A stretch of DNA of 64,000 nt, taken from the NCBI RefSeq assembly GCF_000145215.1, contig NC_014392.1, positions 1,186,001 to 1,250,000 on the forward strand. The letters are read 5' to 3'. A program made the translations under genes and the position numbers. Under the pieces are notes generated by a model. That model was given only the letters and a program-made list of their open reading frames with translations. It ran no database searches and was not told the origin of the DNA. Of the stretch, positions 42,234-52,496 are shown piece by piece (position 1 is the stretch's first letter; every line of letters starts with the position of its first letter). The DNA is from Caldicellulosiruptor obsidiansis OB47 (GTDB taxonomy: Bacteria; Bacillota; Thermoanaerobacteria; Caldicellulosiruptorales; Caldicellulosiruptoraceae).

Positions 42234-43771
42234 ACAAGAGAGCAATTATAAGTGTTTACAATAAAAACGGGATAGTGGAATTTGCAAAAAAGCTAAAAGA
42301 GTTTGGATATGACATTATCTCAACGGGCGGTACTATGAAGTATTTGACCGAAAATGGGATTGAGGTTATAAACATCTCTGACGTGACCCGTTTTCCAGAA
42401 ATTTTGGATGGCAGAGTAAAAACTCTTCATCCAAATATTCACGCAGGAATTCTTGCAATAAAGGATAATAAAGAACATTTAGAAACTTTAAAGGCATTGG
42501 ATATTCTACCAATCGACATGGTTATAGTTAACCTTTATCCCTTTAAAGAGACTATTTTCAAAAAGAATGTTAAGCTTGAAGAGGTTATAGAGAATATAGA
42601 TATAGGCGGACCTACTATGATTCGAGCGGCTGCAAAAAATTTTAAATACACAACGGTAATAGTTGACCCTGAAGATTACGATACAGTAGCAATGGAAATA
42701 GAAAAAAATGGAGAGGTTTCTCTTGAGACAAGATTTTATCTTGCTACAAAAGTTTTCGAGTATACCTCATATTATGATTCAATGATTTTTAACTATTTCA
42801 AACATGTGCGAAAAGATCAGACGTTTTCAAAACATTTTACAGTTCCATTAGAACTTTTGCAAAGCTTAAGATATGGTGAAAATCCTCATCAAAAGGCATC
42901 TTTCTATAAAATATCATTACCATTTATTGAAACTTCAAATATTGTGAACTGCGTTCAACTTCATGGCAAAGAACTTTCATATAATAATATCCTTGATAGT
43001 GACAGTGCTATAGAGCTTTTGAAAGAGTTTGATGAACCTACATGCGTTGCTATAAAGCACAACAACCCATGTGCGGTAGCATCGGCAGAGAATATCTTTG
43101 ATGCTTACAAGAAGGTATATGAAAGTGACCCAGTGTCTATATTTGGTGGCATTGTTGCTTTTAATAAAAAGGTTGACAAGGACACAGCAGAGCAACTCAA
43201 AAAGATTTTTCTTGAAATTGTTATTGCCCCAGAGTTTGATGAGGATGCTCTTTCTATTCTATGTTCTAAAAAAGATTTGAGGATTTTAAAATTGGCTTCT
43301 TTGGAGAGAACTGAAGCTTTCTATGATATTAAATCTGTAAATGGTGGTGTTTTAGTACAAGAAAAGGATAGAATGCTTCTTGCAGACCAGCTTCAGGTTG
43401 TCACAGAAAGAAAACCTTCGGAAAAGGAATTGGAAGATTTAATCTTTGCTTGGAAAGTTGTAAAACATGTAAAATCGAATGCTATAGTAATAGCAAAGAA
43501 TAGAATGACTCTGGGCATTGGAATGGGTCAGACAAATAGAATATGGGCTGTTGAACATGCAATTTCAAGATCGCGTTTTGATTTACAAGGATCAGTGCTT
43601 GCATCTGATGCATTTTTCCCATTTTCAGACAGTGTAGAGGCTGCAGGTAAAGCGGGAATTAGCGCTATTATACAACCAGGGGGGTCTATCCGCGACAAGG
43701 ATTCTATCGAAATGGCAAATAAATTTAATATAGCTATGGTATTCACAGGCATAAGACATTTTAGGCATTAA
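42230..43771 (+). CDS. purH: Bifunctional AICAR formyltransferase / IMP cyclohydrolase
   Basis: 513-aa enzyme completing IMP synthesis. N-terminal IMP cyclohydrolase (about 1-195): [51 protein letters not shown]-terminal AICAR transformylase (about 200-513): [44 protein letters not shown] (catalytic Lys-His), [34 protein letters not shown] also arrives from HisF in the his operon of this window. It overlaps purN by 4 bases and is 22 bases from purD. Confidence 0.97.
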   Translation: MNKRAIISVYNKNGIVEFAKKLKEFGYDIISTGGTMKYLTENGIEVINISDVTRFPEILDGRVKTLHPNIHAGILAIKDNKEHLETLKALDILPIDMVIVNLYPFKETIFKKNVKLEEVIENIDIGGPTMIRAAAKNFKYTTVIVDPEDYDTVAMEIEKNGEVSLETRFYLATKVFEYTSYYDSMIFNYFKHVRKDQTFSKHFTVPLELLQSLRYGENPHQKASFYKISLPFIETSNIVNCVQLHGKELSYNNILDSDSAIELLKEFDEPTCVAIKHNNPCAVASAENIFDAYKKVYESDPVSIFGGIVAFNKKVDKDTAEQLKKIFLEIVIAPEFDEDALSILCSKKDLRILKLASLERTEAFYDIKSVNGGVLVQEKDRMLLADQLQVVTERKPSEKELEDLIFAWKVVKHVKSNAIVIAKNRMTLGIGMGQTNRIWAVEHAISRSRFDLQGSVLASDAFFPFSDSVEAAGKAGISAIIQPGGSIRDKDSIEMANKFNIAMVFTGIRHFRH

Positions 43772-43793
43772 ATAAAGAGGTGATATTTTAGCT

Positions 43794-45056
43794 ATGAGAG
43801 TGTTAATTATTGGGAATGGTGGGCGTGAGCATGCAATTGCATGGAAAATATACAATGAAGGTTACAAAGAGTTGTTCTGTGTTCCGGGCAATGCAGGAAT
43901 AAGTGAAATAGCTGAATGCACTGATATTAAAGTAAATGAGTTTGAAAAGATAAAAGATTTTTGTTTAGAAAAAAAAATAGATTTTGTGATTGTTGGTCCT
44001 GACAATCCACTGGCTGACGGGATTGTTGACTATCTTGAGTCCTTTGGTGTAAAGACTTTTGGACCTACAAAAGATGCTGCAATGATAGAAAGCAGTAAAG
44101 CTTTTGCAAAGGATTTGATGAAGAAATATGGAATTAAAACTGCAAGATATGAGGTGTTTACCAACTATGAAGATGCATACAAGTTTGTAAATCAAACATC
44201 TAAGTATCCAATTGTGATAAAAGCAGATGGGCTTGCTTTGGGTAAAGGTGTTATTATTGCAAAAACTAAGCAAGATGCTATAGAAGCTTTGAATCTCATT
44301 ATGAAAGAAAGAGTTTTTGGAACTGCAGGCAACAGGATAGTTATTGAAGATTATCTTGTGGGCGAAGAAGTTTCAGTATTTGTTGTTTCTGACGGAAAAG
44401 ATATTGTTCCTCTCACAACAGCAAGAGATCATAAAAAGGCATTTGATGGTGATGAAGGTCCAAATACAGGTGGGATGGGGGCTTTTTCACCATCTAAACT
44501 TGTCAATAAAGCTATTTTTGAAAATATATTAGAAGACATAATGTTAAGAGCAGTATATGGTATGCGAAAGGAAGGACGAACTTTCAAGGGAGTATTGTAT
44601 GGAGGACTTATTTTAACAGAAGAGGGGCCAAAGGTTTTAGAGTTTAATGCACGTTTTGGGGACCCAGAAGCCCAGACAATTTTGCCACTTATGAATAGTG
44701 AGCTTATGGAGATAATGGTTAAGGCAAGGGAAGGAAATTTGAAAGGTATTGAGGCAAAGTTTAACCAGGATTATTCTCTATGTGTGGTGCTTGCTTCAAA
44801 AGGTTATCCTGACAAATATGAAACTGGGTTTGAAATAAGTGGATTAGAAAACCTTGATGAAAAGACAATAATATTTCATGCAAATACAAAGAAAGAAAAT
44901 GGCAAGGTAAAAACAGCTGGTGGAAGGGTGTTGAATGTAGTAAGAATAGAAAAAACTTTAAAAGAGGCAAAAGAAAAAGTATATGAAGAGATAAAAAAGA
45001 TTTATTTTGAGAATATATTTTACAGAAATGATATTGGAGATAAAGAGATTGAGTGA
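43794..45056 (+). CDS. purD: GAR synthetase
   Basis: 420-aa ATP-grasp ligase joining phosphoribosylamine and glycine. Motifs: VLIIGNGGREHAIAWK, FVIVGPDNPLADGI, the ATP-grasp core YPIVIKADGLALGKGV, ARDHKKAFDGDEGPNTGGMGA (glycine loop), and LEFNARFGDPEAQTILP. ATG 43794 follows AGAGGTGAT. It is the last enzyme gene of the operon; a rubredoxin gene follows after 81 bases, then a terminator. Confidence 0.97.
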   Translation: MRVLIIGNGGREHAIAWKIYNEGYKELFCVPGNAGISEIAECTDIKVNEFEKIKDFCLEKKIDFVIVGPDNPLADGIVDYLESFGVKTFGPTKDAAMIESSKAFAKDLMKKYGIKTARYEVFTNYEDAYKFVNQTSKYPIVIKADGLALGKGVIIAKTKQDAIEALNLIMKERVFGTAGNRIVIEDYLVGEEVSVFVVSDGKDIVPLTTARDHKKAFDGDEGPNTGGMGAFSPSKLVNKAIFENILEDIMLRAVYGMRKEGRTFKGVLYGGLILTEEGPKVLEFNARFGDPEAQTILPLMNSELMEIMVKAREGNLKGIEAKFNQDYSLCVVLASKGYPDKYETGFEISGLENLDEKTIIFHANTKKENGKVKTAGGRVLNVVRIEKTLKEAKEKVYEEIKKIYFENIFYRNDIGDKEIE

Positions 45057-45137
45057 AATTTTTGTTTTAAAAGAAGAAAAATGAGGTATAAATTATTTGA
45101 CAGTTTAAAATTCTTAAAAGAGGAGTGAACATTTTAA

Positions 45138-45296
45138 ATGGAGATTTGGGTATGCAGTATATGCGGATACGAATACAATCCTGAAAATGGAGACCCGGAA
45201 AACGGTATTGAGCCGGGAACAAAGTTTGAAGATTTACCTAACGATTGGGTTTGTCCTATTTGCGGTGTAGGCAAGGATATGTTTGAAAAAAAATAA
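45138..45296 (+). CDS. Rubredoxin
   Basis: 52-aa redox protein with one Fe(Cys)4 site. Cysteine pairs are exact for the family: Cys6 and Cys9 in [20 protein letters not shown], Cys39 and Cys42 in [15 protein letters not shown]. The aromatic residues and the G-x-E-P-G-T-x-F-x-D-L-P-x-D-W-V-C stretch are conserved. ATG 45138 follows AGAGGAGTG. It probably shuttles electrons between the NADH:rubredoxin oxidoreductase (55351) and the flavodiiron protein (56551), 10 kb away on the other strand. It ends the purine gene cluster and is closed by a strong hairpin. Confidence 0.97.
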   Translation: MEIWVCSICGYEYNPENGDPENGIEPGTKFEDLPNDWVCPICGVGKDMFEKK

Positions 45297-45316
45297 GTTT
45301 GATAAGTTGTTTGGAG

Positions 45317-45365
45317 TACCCTAAGTCATCTCTGGGAGTTTATGAAGATGACTTAGGGTATTTTT
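45317..45365 (+). terminator. Terminator after rubredoxin
   Basis: Perfect 15-bp stem 45317-45331 / 45346-45360 with a 14-base loop and five T residues (45361-45365). It closes the purine-rubredoxin transcript. Confidence 0.85.
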
Positions 45366-45411
45366 ATGGTATATAATAATTCTATAGGAATATAAAAGAG
45401 GTATAAAAACA

Positions 45412-46704
45412 ATGCTTGTAAATACTCCTTCATATATTTTTTTGAACGATGTTTTTACACAGGCTGGCAGAGATTTAAAAAAGATCTCTTATCAAATTAT
45501 AAATGACGTGGATGGTTTTTCTGTAAATTTCTTTTTTACCGATGATTGTGAAGTCAACAATATAGGAATAGCTTTAGAACTTCAAAATGCTGAACTTGTT
45601 TTTATGCCAAAACTCCAGAAAGGTAAAAAAGGTCTTGTTTGCAACAACTCGAATATACAGATGATACTTTTGAGATCTAACAATTCGTTTTTTCTATTAA
45701 AAATTTATGGTATTTTGCAGCTAAAAGAAAGATATTTAAGATTTGCGACAAAGTTAAAAGAAAAACTTTTATGTATCGGATTTTTCAATTCTTTTTGGAT
45801 AGATGAAGGTACAGAGAGTTTTTGTTATCAAAACTTGCTCTCGGTTTCTGAAATAAAAAAAGGTTCAAATATAAAAATAGAAATCAAATTTCAGAGAGGA
45901 AATTCCATTTATGATTGTGTTGAAAACTTTAATGAGAAGCTAAAATTTTTTGAAGTTGGACTTGATTTAGAATCAGCAAAAAGTCCAATGTATATTGGTA
46001 CTGTAGATATTATGAGATATTCAAAAATAGATATTGCAACAAGATATCAATTTTCGTTTGTTGTTCCAGCAAAAGTATCGAAATTTTGCTTTTTTTATCT
46101 GCCCAGAAAAGTTATAAACTATAATCTTTCTTATACGTCCTCGTTACAATCCTCCAGTTTTTATTATTTAAATGTTTTAAGTGAGCTTAAGAAGAGTGAA
46201 ATTTTAAATCTTAAAGAAAACATAGAAATATTAGCCTCAAATGAAAATATTTATTTTAATTTTTACAATAAAAATCTTATGTTAACCTCAATGAAAACTT
46301 ATTATCATCTACCCTATGTTTTGCTTCTTTATATTAAACTTTGTTCTTTGACAGGAGAAGAAATAAAAGCTTCTGTTGAGAAATTTGTTGATGATATAGA
46401 GTGGTATGTTATAAAAAGCAAAAAATTCTTTTCAGATGAAACTTTGAAAAACATAAAAGAGTTTGATAAAAATTTTGAAAATGAAATATATCCAAATGAA
46501 GTCCTCACAATATATATTTGTTATGAACTGTACAGACTTCTCTTCCACTACTATGAAGATTTAAGTTATCATAAAATGAGTAATGATTTAAAAGCTTTAT
46601 TGTTTCTATACTATGATTTTGAACGCAAGTATTTTTATAAAAACAACTATTCATTTAGAAAAGAAGAATTTTTAAGAATTATTAGAAGGGAAGACTTGAA
46701 ATGA
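45412..46704 (+). CDS. 430-aa protein of unknown function
   Basis: I do not recognise this protein. It is rich in Phe, Tyr, Lys and Asn. No TM helix or signal peptide is evident despite many aromatic patches. The N-terminal 250 residues look beta-rich (FSVNFFFTDDCEVNNIGIALELQNAELVF cut by convention; FFLLKIYGILQLKERY; FSFVVPAKVSKFCFFYLP). The C-terminal 150 are helical, with SYHKMSNDLKALLFLYYDF near the end. ATG 45412 follows AAAAGAGG, about 40 bases after TATAAT-like sequence. Its last 4 bases overlap polA (ATGA), so it is probably translated with polA. A polysaccharide- or surface-related role cannot be excluded; nothing in the sequence proves it. Confidence 0.65.
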   Translation: MLVNTPSYIFLNDVFTQAGRDLKKISYQIINDVDGFSVNFFFTDDCEVNNIGIALELQNAELVFMPKLQKGKKGLVCNNSNIQMILLRSNNSFFLLKIYGILQLKERYLRFATKLKEKLLCIGFFNSFWIDEGTESFCYQNLLSVSEIKKGSNIKIEIKFQRGNSIYDCVENFNEKLKFFEVGLDLESAKSPMYIGTVDIMRYSKIDIATRYQFSFVVPAKVSKFCFFYLPRKVINYNLSYTSSLQSSSFYYLNVLSELKKSEILNLKENIEILASNENIYFNFYNKNLMLTSMKTYYHLPYVLLLYIKLCSLTGEEIKASVEKFVDDIEWYVIKSKKFFSDETLKNIKEFDKNFENEIYPNEVLTIYICYELYRLLFHYYEDLSYHKMSNDLKALLFLYYDFERKYFYKNNYSFRKEEFLRIIRREDLK

Positions 46705-49253
46705 AATTAGTTATATTTGATGGTAACAGTATTTTATACAGAGCTTTTTTTGCTCTTCCTGAACTGACAACTTCGAGTAATATTCCTACAAATGCTATTT
46801 ATGGGTTTATAAATGTAATATTGAAATATTTAGAGCAAGAGAATCCTGATTATGTTGCAGTTGCATTTGATAAGAAAGGAAGACAGGCACGAAAAAGCGA
46901 ATATGAAGAATACAAAGCTAACAGAAAACCTATGCCAGATAATCTTCAAGTACAAATCCCTTATGTTAGGGAGATTCTTTATGCTCTTAATATTCCAATT
47001 ATTGAGTTTGAAGGTTATGAAGCGGATGATGTAATTGGCTCGCTTGTAAACATGTTCAAAAATACTGATTTAGATATTGTTATTATTACTGGTGATAAGG
47101 ATACTCTTCAGTTGTTAGATAAAAACGTAGTTGTGAAGATTGTTTCAACAAAATTTGATAAAACAACAGAAGATTTATATACTGCAGAGAATGTAAAAGA
47201 AAAATATGGAGTTTGGGCAAATCAAGTACCGGATTATAAAGCGCTTGTTGGAGATCAATCAGATAACATTCCAGGGGTAAAAGGAATTGGGGCAAAGAGT
47301 GCTCAAAAACTTTTGGAGGAGTATTCCTCTTTGGAAGAGATATATCAAAATCTAAATAACATCAAAGGTTCTATACGTGAAAAATTAGAGGCTAGCAAAG
47401 ACATTGCGTTTTTATCCAAGCGTTTAGCGACAATTGTATGTGATTTACCATTAAATATTAAACTTGAGGATTTAAGAACAAGAGAGTGGAACAAGAAAAG
47501 ATTATATGAAATTTTACTCCAATTAGAATTCAAGAGTATAATAAAACGGTTAGGGCTGTCAGAAGAGGTTCAAGTTGAGTTTGTTCAACAGCTAACTAAT
47601 ATTCACGATGTAGAGCAAAAAAAGCTTGAAGGAATATCACAGATAAGATCAAAAGATATCTCATTAATGTTTGTGCCAGAAGAAAAATGTTTTTATTTAT
47701 ACGACCAAGAAAGTAATACTGTGTTTGTAACAGAAGAAAGACATTTAGTAGAGGAGATTTTAAAAAGTGAATCTGTAAAAATTGTATATGATTTGAAAAA
47801 TATATTTCATGAACTCTACTTAGAGAACACAGATAATATCAGAAATTGTGAGGATGTAATGATTGCTTCTTATGTTCTTGACAGCACAAGAAGTTCATAT
47901 GAATTGGAAACATTGTTTATATCCTACTTAAATACCGACTTAGCAGCTGTGAAAAAGGATAAAAAAGTAACATCGGTAATACTTTTGAAACGATTATGGG
48001 ACGAACTTTCAAGCTTAATTGATTTAAATTCATGCCAGTTTGTGTATACAAATATAGAACGTCCTCTTATTCCTATTCTATACGAGATGGAAAAAGCAGG
48101 ATTTAAGGTAGACAGAGATGCACTACTTCAGTATACTAAGGAGATTGAAAGCAAAATATTAAATCTTGAGAAGCAGATATATCAAATTGCAGGTGAGTGG
48201 TTTAATATAAATTCACCCAAACAACTTTCTTACATTTTGTTTGAGAAATTAAAACTTCCTGTAATAAAAAAGACAAAAACAGGATATTCCACTGATGCTG
48301 AGGTTTTAGAAGAGCTTTTTGACAAACATGAAATAGTTCCTCTTATTTTGGATTACAGGATGTATACCAAGATACTAACAACCTATTGTCAAGGATTACT
48401 CCAGGCAATAAATCCTTCTTCAGGCAGAGTCCATACAACATTTATCCAAACAGGCACAGCGACAGGAAGACTTGCAAGTAGTGATCCTAATTTACAAAAT
48501 ATACCTGTGAAATACGATGAAGGAAGATTAATAAGAAAGGTTTTTATACCTGAAGAAGGGCATGTCCTGATTGATGCGGATTATTCACAAATTGAACTGA
48601 GAATACTTGCTCATATTTCTGAAGATGAGAGACTTATAAATGCCTTCAAAAATAACGTTGACATCCATTCGCAGACAGCAGCTGAGGTTTTTGGTGTAGA
48701 TATAGACGATGTTACCCCAGAGATGAGAAGTCAAGCTAAAGCAGTAAATTTTGGTATCGTTTATGGGATTTCTGATTATGGACTTGCAAGGGATATTAAG
48801 ATTTCCAGGAAAGAAGCTGCAGAGTTTATAAACAGGTATTTTGAACGTTATCCTAAAGTTAAAGAGTATTTAGATAATATTGTCAAATTTGCTCGTGATA
48901 ACGGATATGTTTTAACCCTATTCAACAGAAGGAGATATGTAAAGGACATAAAATCTGCAAACAGGAATGCAAGAAACTATGCCGAAAGGATTGCAATGAA
49001 TTCGCCAATTCAGGGCAGCGCTGCTGATATCATGAAATTGGCAATGATTAAAGTGTATCAAAAGCTCAAGGAGAATAATCTTAAATCAAAAATAATTTTG
49101 CAGGTACACGATGAGCTTTTAATTGAAGCTCCATACGAAGAAAAGGATATAGTAAAAGAAATAGTAAAAAGAGAAATGGAAAATGCAGTAGCTTTAAAAG
49201 TGCCTCTGGTAGTTGAGGTGAAAGAAGGACTGAACTGGTATGAGACAAAATAA
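46701..49253 (+). CDS. polA: DNA polymerase I without functional proofreading domain
   Basis: 850-aa family A polymerase. The N-terminal 5'-nuclease (about 1-290) has FDGNSILYRAFFALP, RKSEYEEYKANRKPMP and GDKDTLQLLD...GDQSDNIPGVKGIGAKSA. The middle domain (about 300-470) keeps the 3'-5' exonuclease fold region, but the DxE metal-binding motif expected at its start is not visible, as in Bacillus stearothermophilus and Taq enzymes. The polymerase domain has motif A (DADYSQIELRILAHIS), motif B (RSQAKAVNFGIVYGISDYG) and motif C (QVHDELLIEAP). It overlaps the unknown gene before it and coaE after it. Confidence 0.96.
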   Translation: MKLVIFDGNSILYRAFFALPELTTSSNIPTNAIYGFINVILKYLEQENPDYVAVAFDKKGRQARKSEYEEYKANRKPMPDNLQVQIPYVREILYALNIPIIEFEGYEADDVIGSLVNMFKNTDLDIVIITGDKDTLQLLDKNVVVKIVSTKFDKTTEDLYTAENVKEKYGVWANQVPDYKALVGDQSDNIPGVKGIGAKSAQKLLEEYSSLEEIYQNLNNIKGSIREKLEASKDIAFLSKRLATIVCDLPLNIKLEDLRTREWNKKRLYEILLQLEFKSIIKRLGLSEEVQVEFVQQLTNIHDVEQKKLEGISQIRSKDISLMFVPEEKCFYLYDQESNTVFVTEERHLVEEILKSESVKIVYDLKNIFHELYLENTDNIRNCEDVMIASYVLDSTRSSYELETLFISYLNTDLAAVKKDKKVTSVILLKRLWDELSSLIDLNSCQFVYTNIERPLIPILYEMEKAGFKVDRDALLQYTKEIESKILNLEKQIYQIAGEWFNINSPKQLSYILFEKLKLPVIKKTKTGYSTDAEVLEELFDKHEIVPLILDYRMYTKILTTYCQGLLQAINPSSGRVHTTFIQTGTATGRLASSDPNLQNIPVKYDEGRLIRKVFIPEEGHVLIDADYSQIELRILAHISEDERLINAFKNNVDIHSQTAAEVFGVDIDDVTPEMRSQAKAVNFGIVYGISDYGLARDIKISRKEAAEFINRYFERYPKVKEYLDNIVKFARDNGYVLTLFNRRRYVKDIKSANRNARNYAERIAMNSPIQGSAADIMKLAMIKVYQKLKENNLKSKIILQVHDELLIEAPYEEKDIVKEIVKREMENAVALKVPLVVEVKEGLNWYETK

Positions 49254-49839
49254 AGTTTTGGGAATTACAGGGAAGATGGGTTCAGGTAAGAGTACTATCA
49301 GTAGTATATTAGCACAAAATTACGGCTTTAAGGTAATTGATGTTGACAAAGAATATCATGTACTTTTGGAAGAGAACGAAGAACTCAAGAAGAAATTGAC
49401 TGATGTTTTTGGGAAAGAAATATTGGTATCAGGGAAAATAGACCGAAACAAGTTGAGAACTTTAGTTACTGCCGACAGATCACGTTTTGAGATTTTAAAT
49501 AAAATAACCCATGCATTTATTTTTGAAAGGGTAAGCTACTTAGTTTTAGAGGTCTTGAAAGGATGCCATACGGTTATAGATGCTGCACTTTTATTTGAGA
49601 TAGGCCTCCACAAACTCTGTTCGGTTGTATGGTTTGTGGAGGCAGAAGAAGATGTATTGGTTGAGAGAATAATAAAAAGAAATGGATGGAGTGAAAAAGA
49701 GATAAAATCTTTTTTAGAAAGGCAGAAAATATTAGAGAGCTATAAGAATCTTGCTAACAGGGTTATAGTGAATAATTTTGACATTGAAGAGTTAAAAAGT
49801 GTAATAAGAAAATATCTAAAAGAGGATGGGTTGATTTGA
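49240..49839 (+). CDS. coaE: Dephospho-CoA kinase
   Basis: 199-aa P-loop kinase performing the last step of coenzyme A synthesis. Walker A is GITGKMGSGKST (Gly11-Thr19 region), followed by VIDVDKEYHVL (acceptor-binding Asp), ITHAFIFERV and DAALLFEIGLHKLCSVVWFV. The late RNGWSEKEIKSFLERQ is typical of the lid. It overlaps polA by 14 bases and the transglycosylase gene by 4; the polA-coaE pairing is common in Firmicutes. Confidence 0.95.
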   Translation: MRQNKVLGITGKMGSGKSTISSILAQNYGFKVIDVDKEYHVLLEENEELKKKLTDVFGKEILVSGKIDRNKLRTLVTADRSRFEILNKITHAFIFERVSYLVLEVLKGCHTVIDAALLFEIGLHKLCSVVWFVEAEEDVLVERIIKRNGWSEKEIKSFLERQKILESYKNLANRVIVNNFDIEELKSVIRKYLKEDGLI

Positions 49840-50399
49840 AGAAGAAGGTTGTTATAATAGTCTTGCTACTTGTTTTTCTTTTATTCTTTGAAAGATTTTA
49901 TTTTTTTGTTCTGAAGCAAATATATCCTTTGAAGTTTTCTGAAAGTATAAGTAGATATAGCACGGAAATAGGAGTAGATCCATATTTGATATGTGCAATA
50001 ATAAAATCTGAAAGTAACTTTAACCAATATGCAGTTTCAAGAAAAGGTGCTGTTGGACTTATGCAGCTTTCACCTCCAACTGCAAAGTGGGTTGCTCAAA
50101 AGCTTAAAACAGAATATTTAGAAGATAGCCTCTACGACCCTGATTACAATATAAGGCTTGGTTCGTGGTATATAAAATATCTAATAGACTACTACTCTGG
50201 TGATACAAAGCTTGCAGTTGCAGCTTACAATGCAGGTATGACAAATGTAAATAAATGGCTTTCAATTAGAAAAAGAAACACCATTGAAATAACAGAAATT
50301 CCTTTTAAAGAGACAAACTATTTTGTAAAAAAGGTTTTTAAGAGTTACGAGATGTACAAAAAACTTTATCCAAAGGCATTCAAATATAAAGATTATTGA
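49836..50399 (+). CDS. Membrane-anchored lytic transglycosylase (SLT domain)
   Basis: 187-aa protein with an N-terminal TM anchor or signal (about 4-22) and a soluble lytic transglycosylase domain (about 35-175), so it acts outside the membrane on peptidoglycan glycan strands. Catalytic Glu59 lies in AIIKSESNFNQYAVSRKGAVGLMQL, cut here at the convention limit. Also seen are PPTAKWVA, NIRLGSWYIKYLI and LAVAAYNAGMTNVNKWL. TTG start, overlapping coaE by four bases. Placement after coaE is a conserved Firmicute arrangement (YjbJ-like). Confidence 0.9.
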   Translation: MKKKVVIIVLLLVFLLFFERFYFFVLKQIYPLKFSESISRYSTEIGVDPYLICAIIKSESNFNQYAVSRKGAVGLMQLSPPTAKWVAQKLKTEYLEDSLYDPDYNIRLGSWYIKYLIDYYSGDTKLAVAAYNAGMTNVNKWLSIRKRNTIEITEIPFKETNYFVKKVFKSYEMYKKLYPKAFKYKDY

Positions 50400-50478
50400 A
50401 GAAACTGTAGCATAGATTTCCAAACATACGTTTGAAATTTGAGGATGAATGAGATAAAATAAAACTTGGTGATTGAAG

Positions 50479-52467
50479 ATGAAAAAATTTAGGCTTGTTT
50501 CAGACTTTAGACCAACAGGTGATCAGCCAAAAGCAATAGAGATGTTAACAGAAGGAATTTTAAAAGGCGAAAAATTTCAGACCCTTTTAGGTGTTACTGG
50601 GTCGGGCAAGACATTTACAATGGCAAAGGTCATAGAGAATGTTCAAAGACCTACACTTGTCTTGGCACATAACAAAACCTTAGCTGCACAGCTTTGTAGT
50701 GAGTTTAGAGAATTTTTCCCAGAAAATGCAGTGGAATTCTTTGTGAGTTATTATGACTATTATCAGCCTGAAGCTTATATCCCGGAGACTGACACATATA
50801 TTGAAAAAGATTCGTCTATAAATGAAGAGATTGACAAGCTGAGACATTCAGCTACATCTGCCTTATTTGAAAGAAGAGATGTTATAATTGTTGCAAGTGT
50901 ATCCTGTATTTACAGTTTGGGTAGTCCTGAAGATTATTTAAATCTTACTATTTCTTTGCGCCCTGGCATGACAAAAGACAGAGATGAGGTCATAAGAGAA
51001 CTTATAAGAATGCAGTATGAAAGAAATGATGTTGACTTTCGAAGAGGCAGATTTAGAGTAAGAGGGGATGTACTTGAAGTTTTCCCTGCTTCTAATACGG
51101 ACAGGGCAATAAGAATAGAATTTTTCGGAGATGAAATAGAAAGGATTACAGAATTTGATGTCGTGACAGGTGAGATAATTGGGCGAAGGAATCATGTTGC
51201 AATATTTCCAGCATCTCACTATGTAACAACAGCTGAGAAGTTAAAAAGAGCGATAAAAAGTATAGAAGAAGAACTTGAACAAAGGCTAAATGAACTAAGA
51301 AGTATGGGGAAGCTTGTTGAAGCTCAGAGGTTAGAGCAGAGAACGCGCTATGACATAGAGATGCTTCAGGAAATGGGTTTTTGCAAGGGGATAGAGAACT
51401 ATTCAAGGCACTTAACTGGCAGGCCGCCAGGAAGTCCGCCGTATACCCTACTTGATTATTTTCCAAAGGATTTCATAATGTTCGTTGACGAGTCACATGT
51501 TACTATACCTCAAGTAAGAGCTATGTACAATGGTGACAAAGCAAGAAAAGATGCTCTTGTTGAATATGGTTTTAGACTTCCATCTGCGTATGATAACAGA
51601 CCGTTGACATTCGAAGAATTTGAAGAAAAGCTCAACCAAGTAATTTTTGTAAGTGCAACACCCGGGCCTTATGAACTCAAAAAGTCTTCACGCATTGTTG
51701 AGCAGATTATAAGACCGACAGGGCTTGTTGACCCTGAAATTGAGGTTCATCCTGTCCAAGGTCAGATTGACCATCTAATTGGTGAGATACGAAAAAGAGT
51801 GGAAAAGAACCAGAGAGTACTTGTCACTACCCTTACCAAAAAGATGGCTGAAAGCCTTACTGACTATTTAAAAGATGTGGGAATCAGGGTCCGATATATG
51901 CATTCAGACATAGACACAATTGAGCGTATGCAGATTATCAGAGATTTACGGCTTGGCAAGTTTGATGTGCTGGTGGGGATAAATCTGCTTAGAGAAGGTC
52001 TTGACCTTCCTGAGGTGTCACTTGTTGCAATTTTGGATGCTGACAAGGAAGGTTTTTTGAGGTCAGAGACTTCGCTTATCCAGACAATTGGCCGGGCTGC
52101 AAGAAATGTTGATGGAAAGGTTATAATGTATGCAGATAGAATCACAAATGCTATGCAAAGAGCTATTGATGAAACAAATCGACGAAGAAAAATTCAAATA
52201 GAATACAATCAGAAATATGGAATTGTACCTCAGACTGTTAGAAAAGGGATAAGACAGATAATTGAAGCGACAGTTTCTGTAGCTGAAGAAGAAGAAGAGA
52301 AATATGAAGTTGTGGAAAAAGACATTATAAAGAATATGACAAAAGAAGAGATAGAAGAATATATCAAGGAGCTTGAACAGGAAATGAAAAAGTTTGCTAT
52401 AGAACTTGAATTTGAAAAAGCTGCTAAAGTAAGAGACAAAATATTTGAGCTGAAGAAACTTCTTTAA
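50479..52467 (+). CDS. uvrB: Excinuclease ABC subunit B
   Basis: 662-aa helicase-like core of nucleotide excision repair that receives damaged DNA from UvrA. Walker A is [12 protein letters not shown]. The beta-hairpin that probes damage is seen in [31 protein letters not shown] (Walker B), [10 protein letters not shown] and the helicase motifs [20 protein letters not shown] and [11 protein letters not shown] follow. The C-terminal UVR motif ([14 protein letters not shown]) binds UvrC or UvrA. ATG 50479 is used; a TTG at 50473 is also in frame. It precedes uvrA by 29 bases. Confidence 0.97.
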   Translation: MKKFRLVSDFRPTGDQPKAIEMLTEGILKGEKFQTLLGVTGSGKTFTMAKVIENVQRPTLVLAHNKTLAAQLCSEFREFFPENAVEFFVSYYDYYQPEAYIPETDTYIEKDSSINEEIDKLRHSATSALFERRDVIIVASVSCIYSLGSPEDYLNLTISLRPGMTKDRDEVIRELIRMQYERNDVDFRRGRFRVRGDVLEVFPASNTDRAIRIEFFGDEIERITEFDVVTGEIIGRRNHVAIFPASHYVTTAEKLKRAIKSIEEELEQRLNELRSMGKLVEAQRLEQRTRYDIEMLQEMGFCKGIENYSRHLTGRPPGSPPYTLLDYFPKDFIMFVDESHVTIPQVRAMYNGDKARKDALVEYGFRLPSAYDNRPLTFEEFEEKLNQVIFVSATPGPYELKKSSRIVEQIIRPTGLVDPEIEVHPVQGQIDHLIGEIRKRVEKNQRVLVTTLTKKMAESLTDYLKDVGIRVRYMHSDIDTIERMQIIRDLRLGKFDVLVGINLLREGLDLPEVSLVAILDADKEGFLRSETSLIQTIGRAARNVDGKVIMYADRITNAMQRAIDETNRRRKIQIEYNQKYGIVPQTVRKGIRQIIEATVSVAEEEEEKYEVVEKDIIKNMTKEEIEEYIKELEQEMKKFAIELEFEKAAKVRDKIFELKKLL

Positions 52468-52496
52468 TGGTTTTATTGCTTGGAGGAGAAAAGAAG

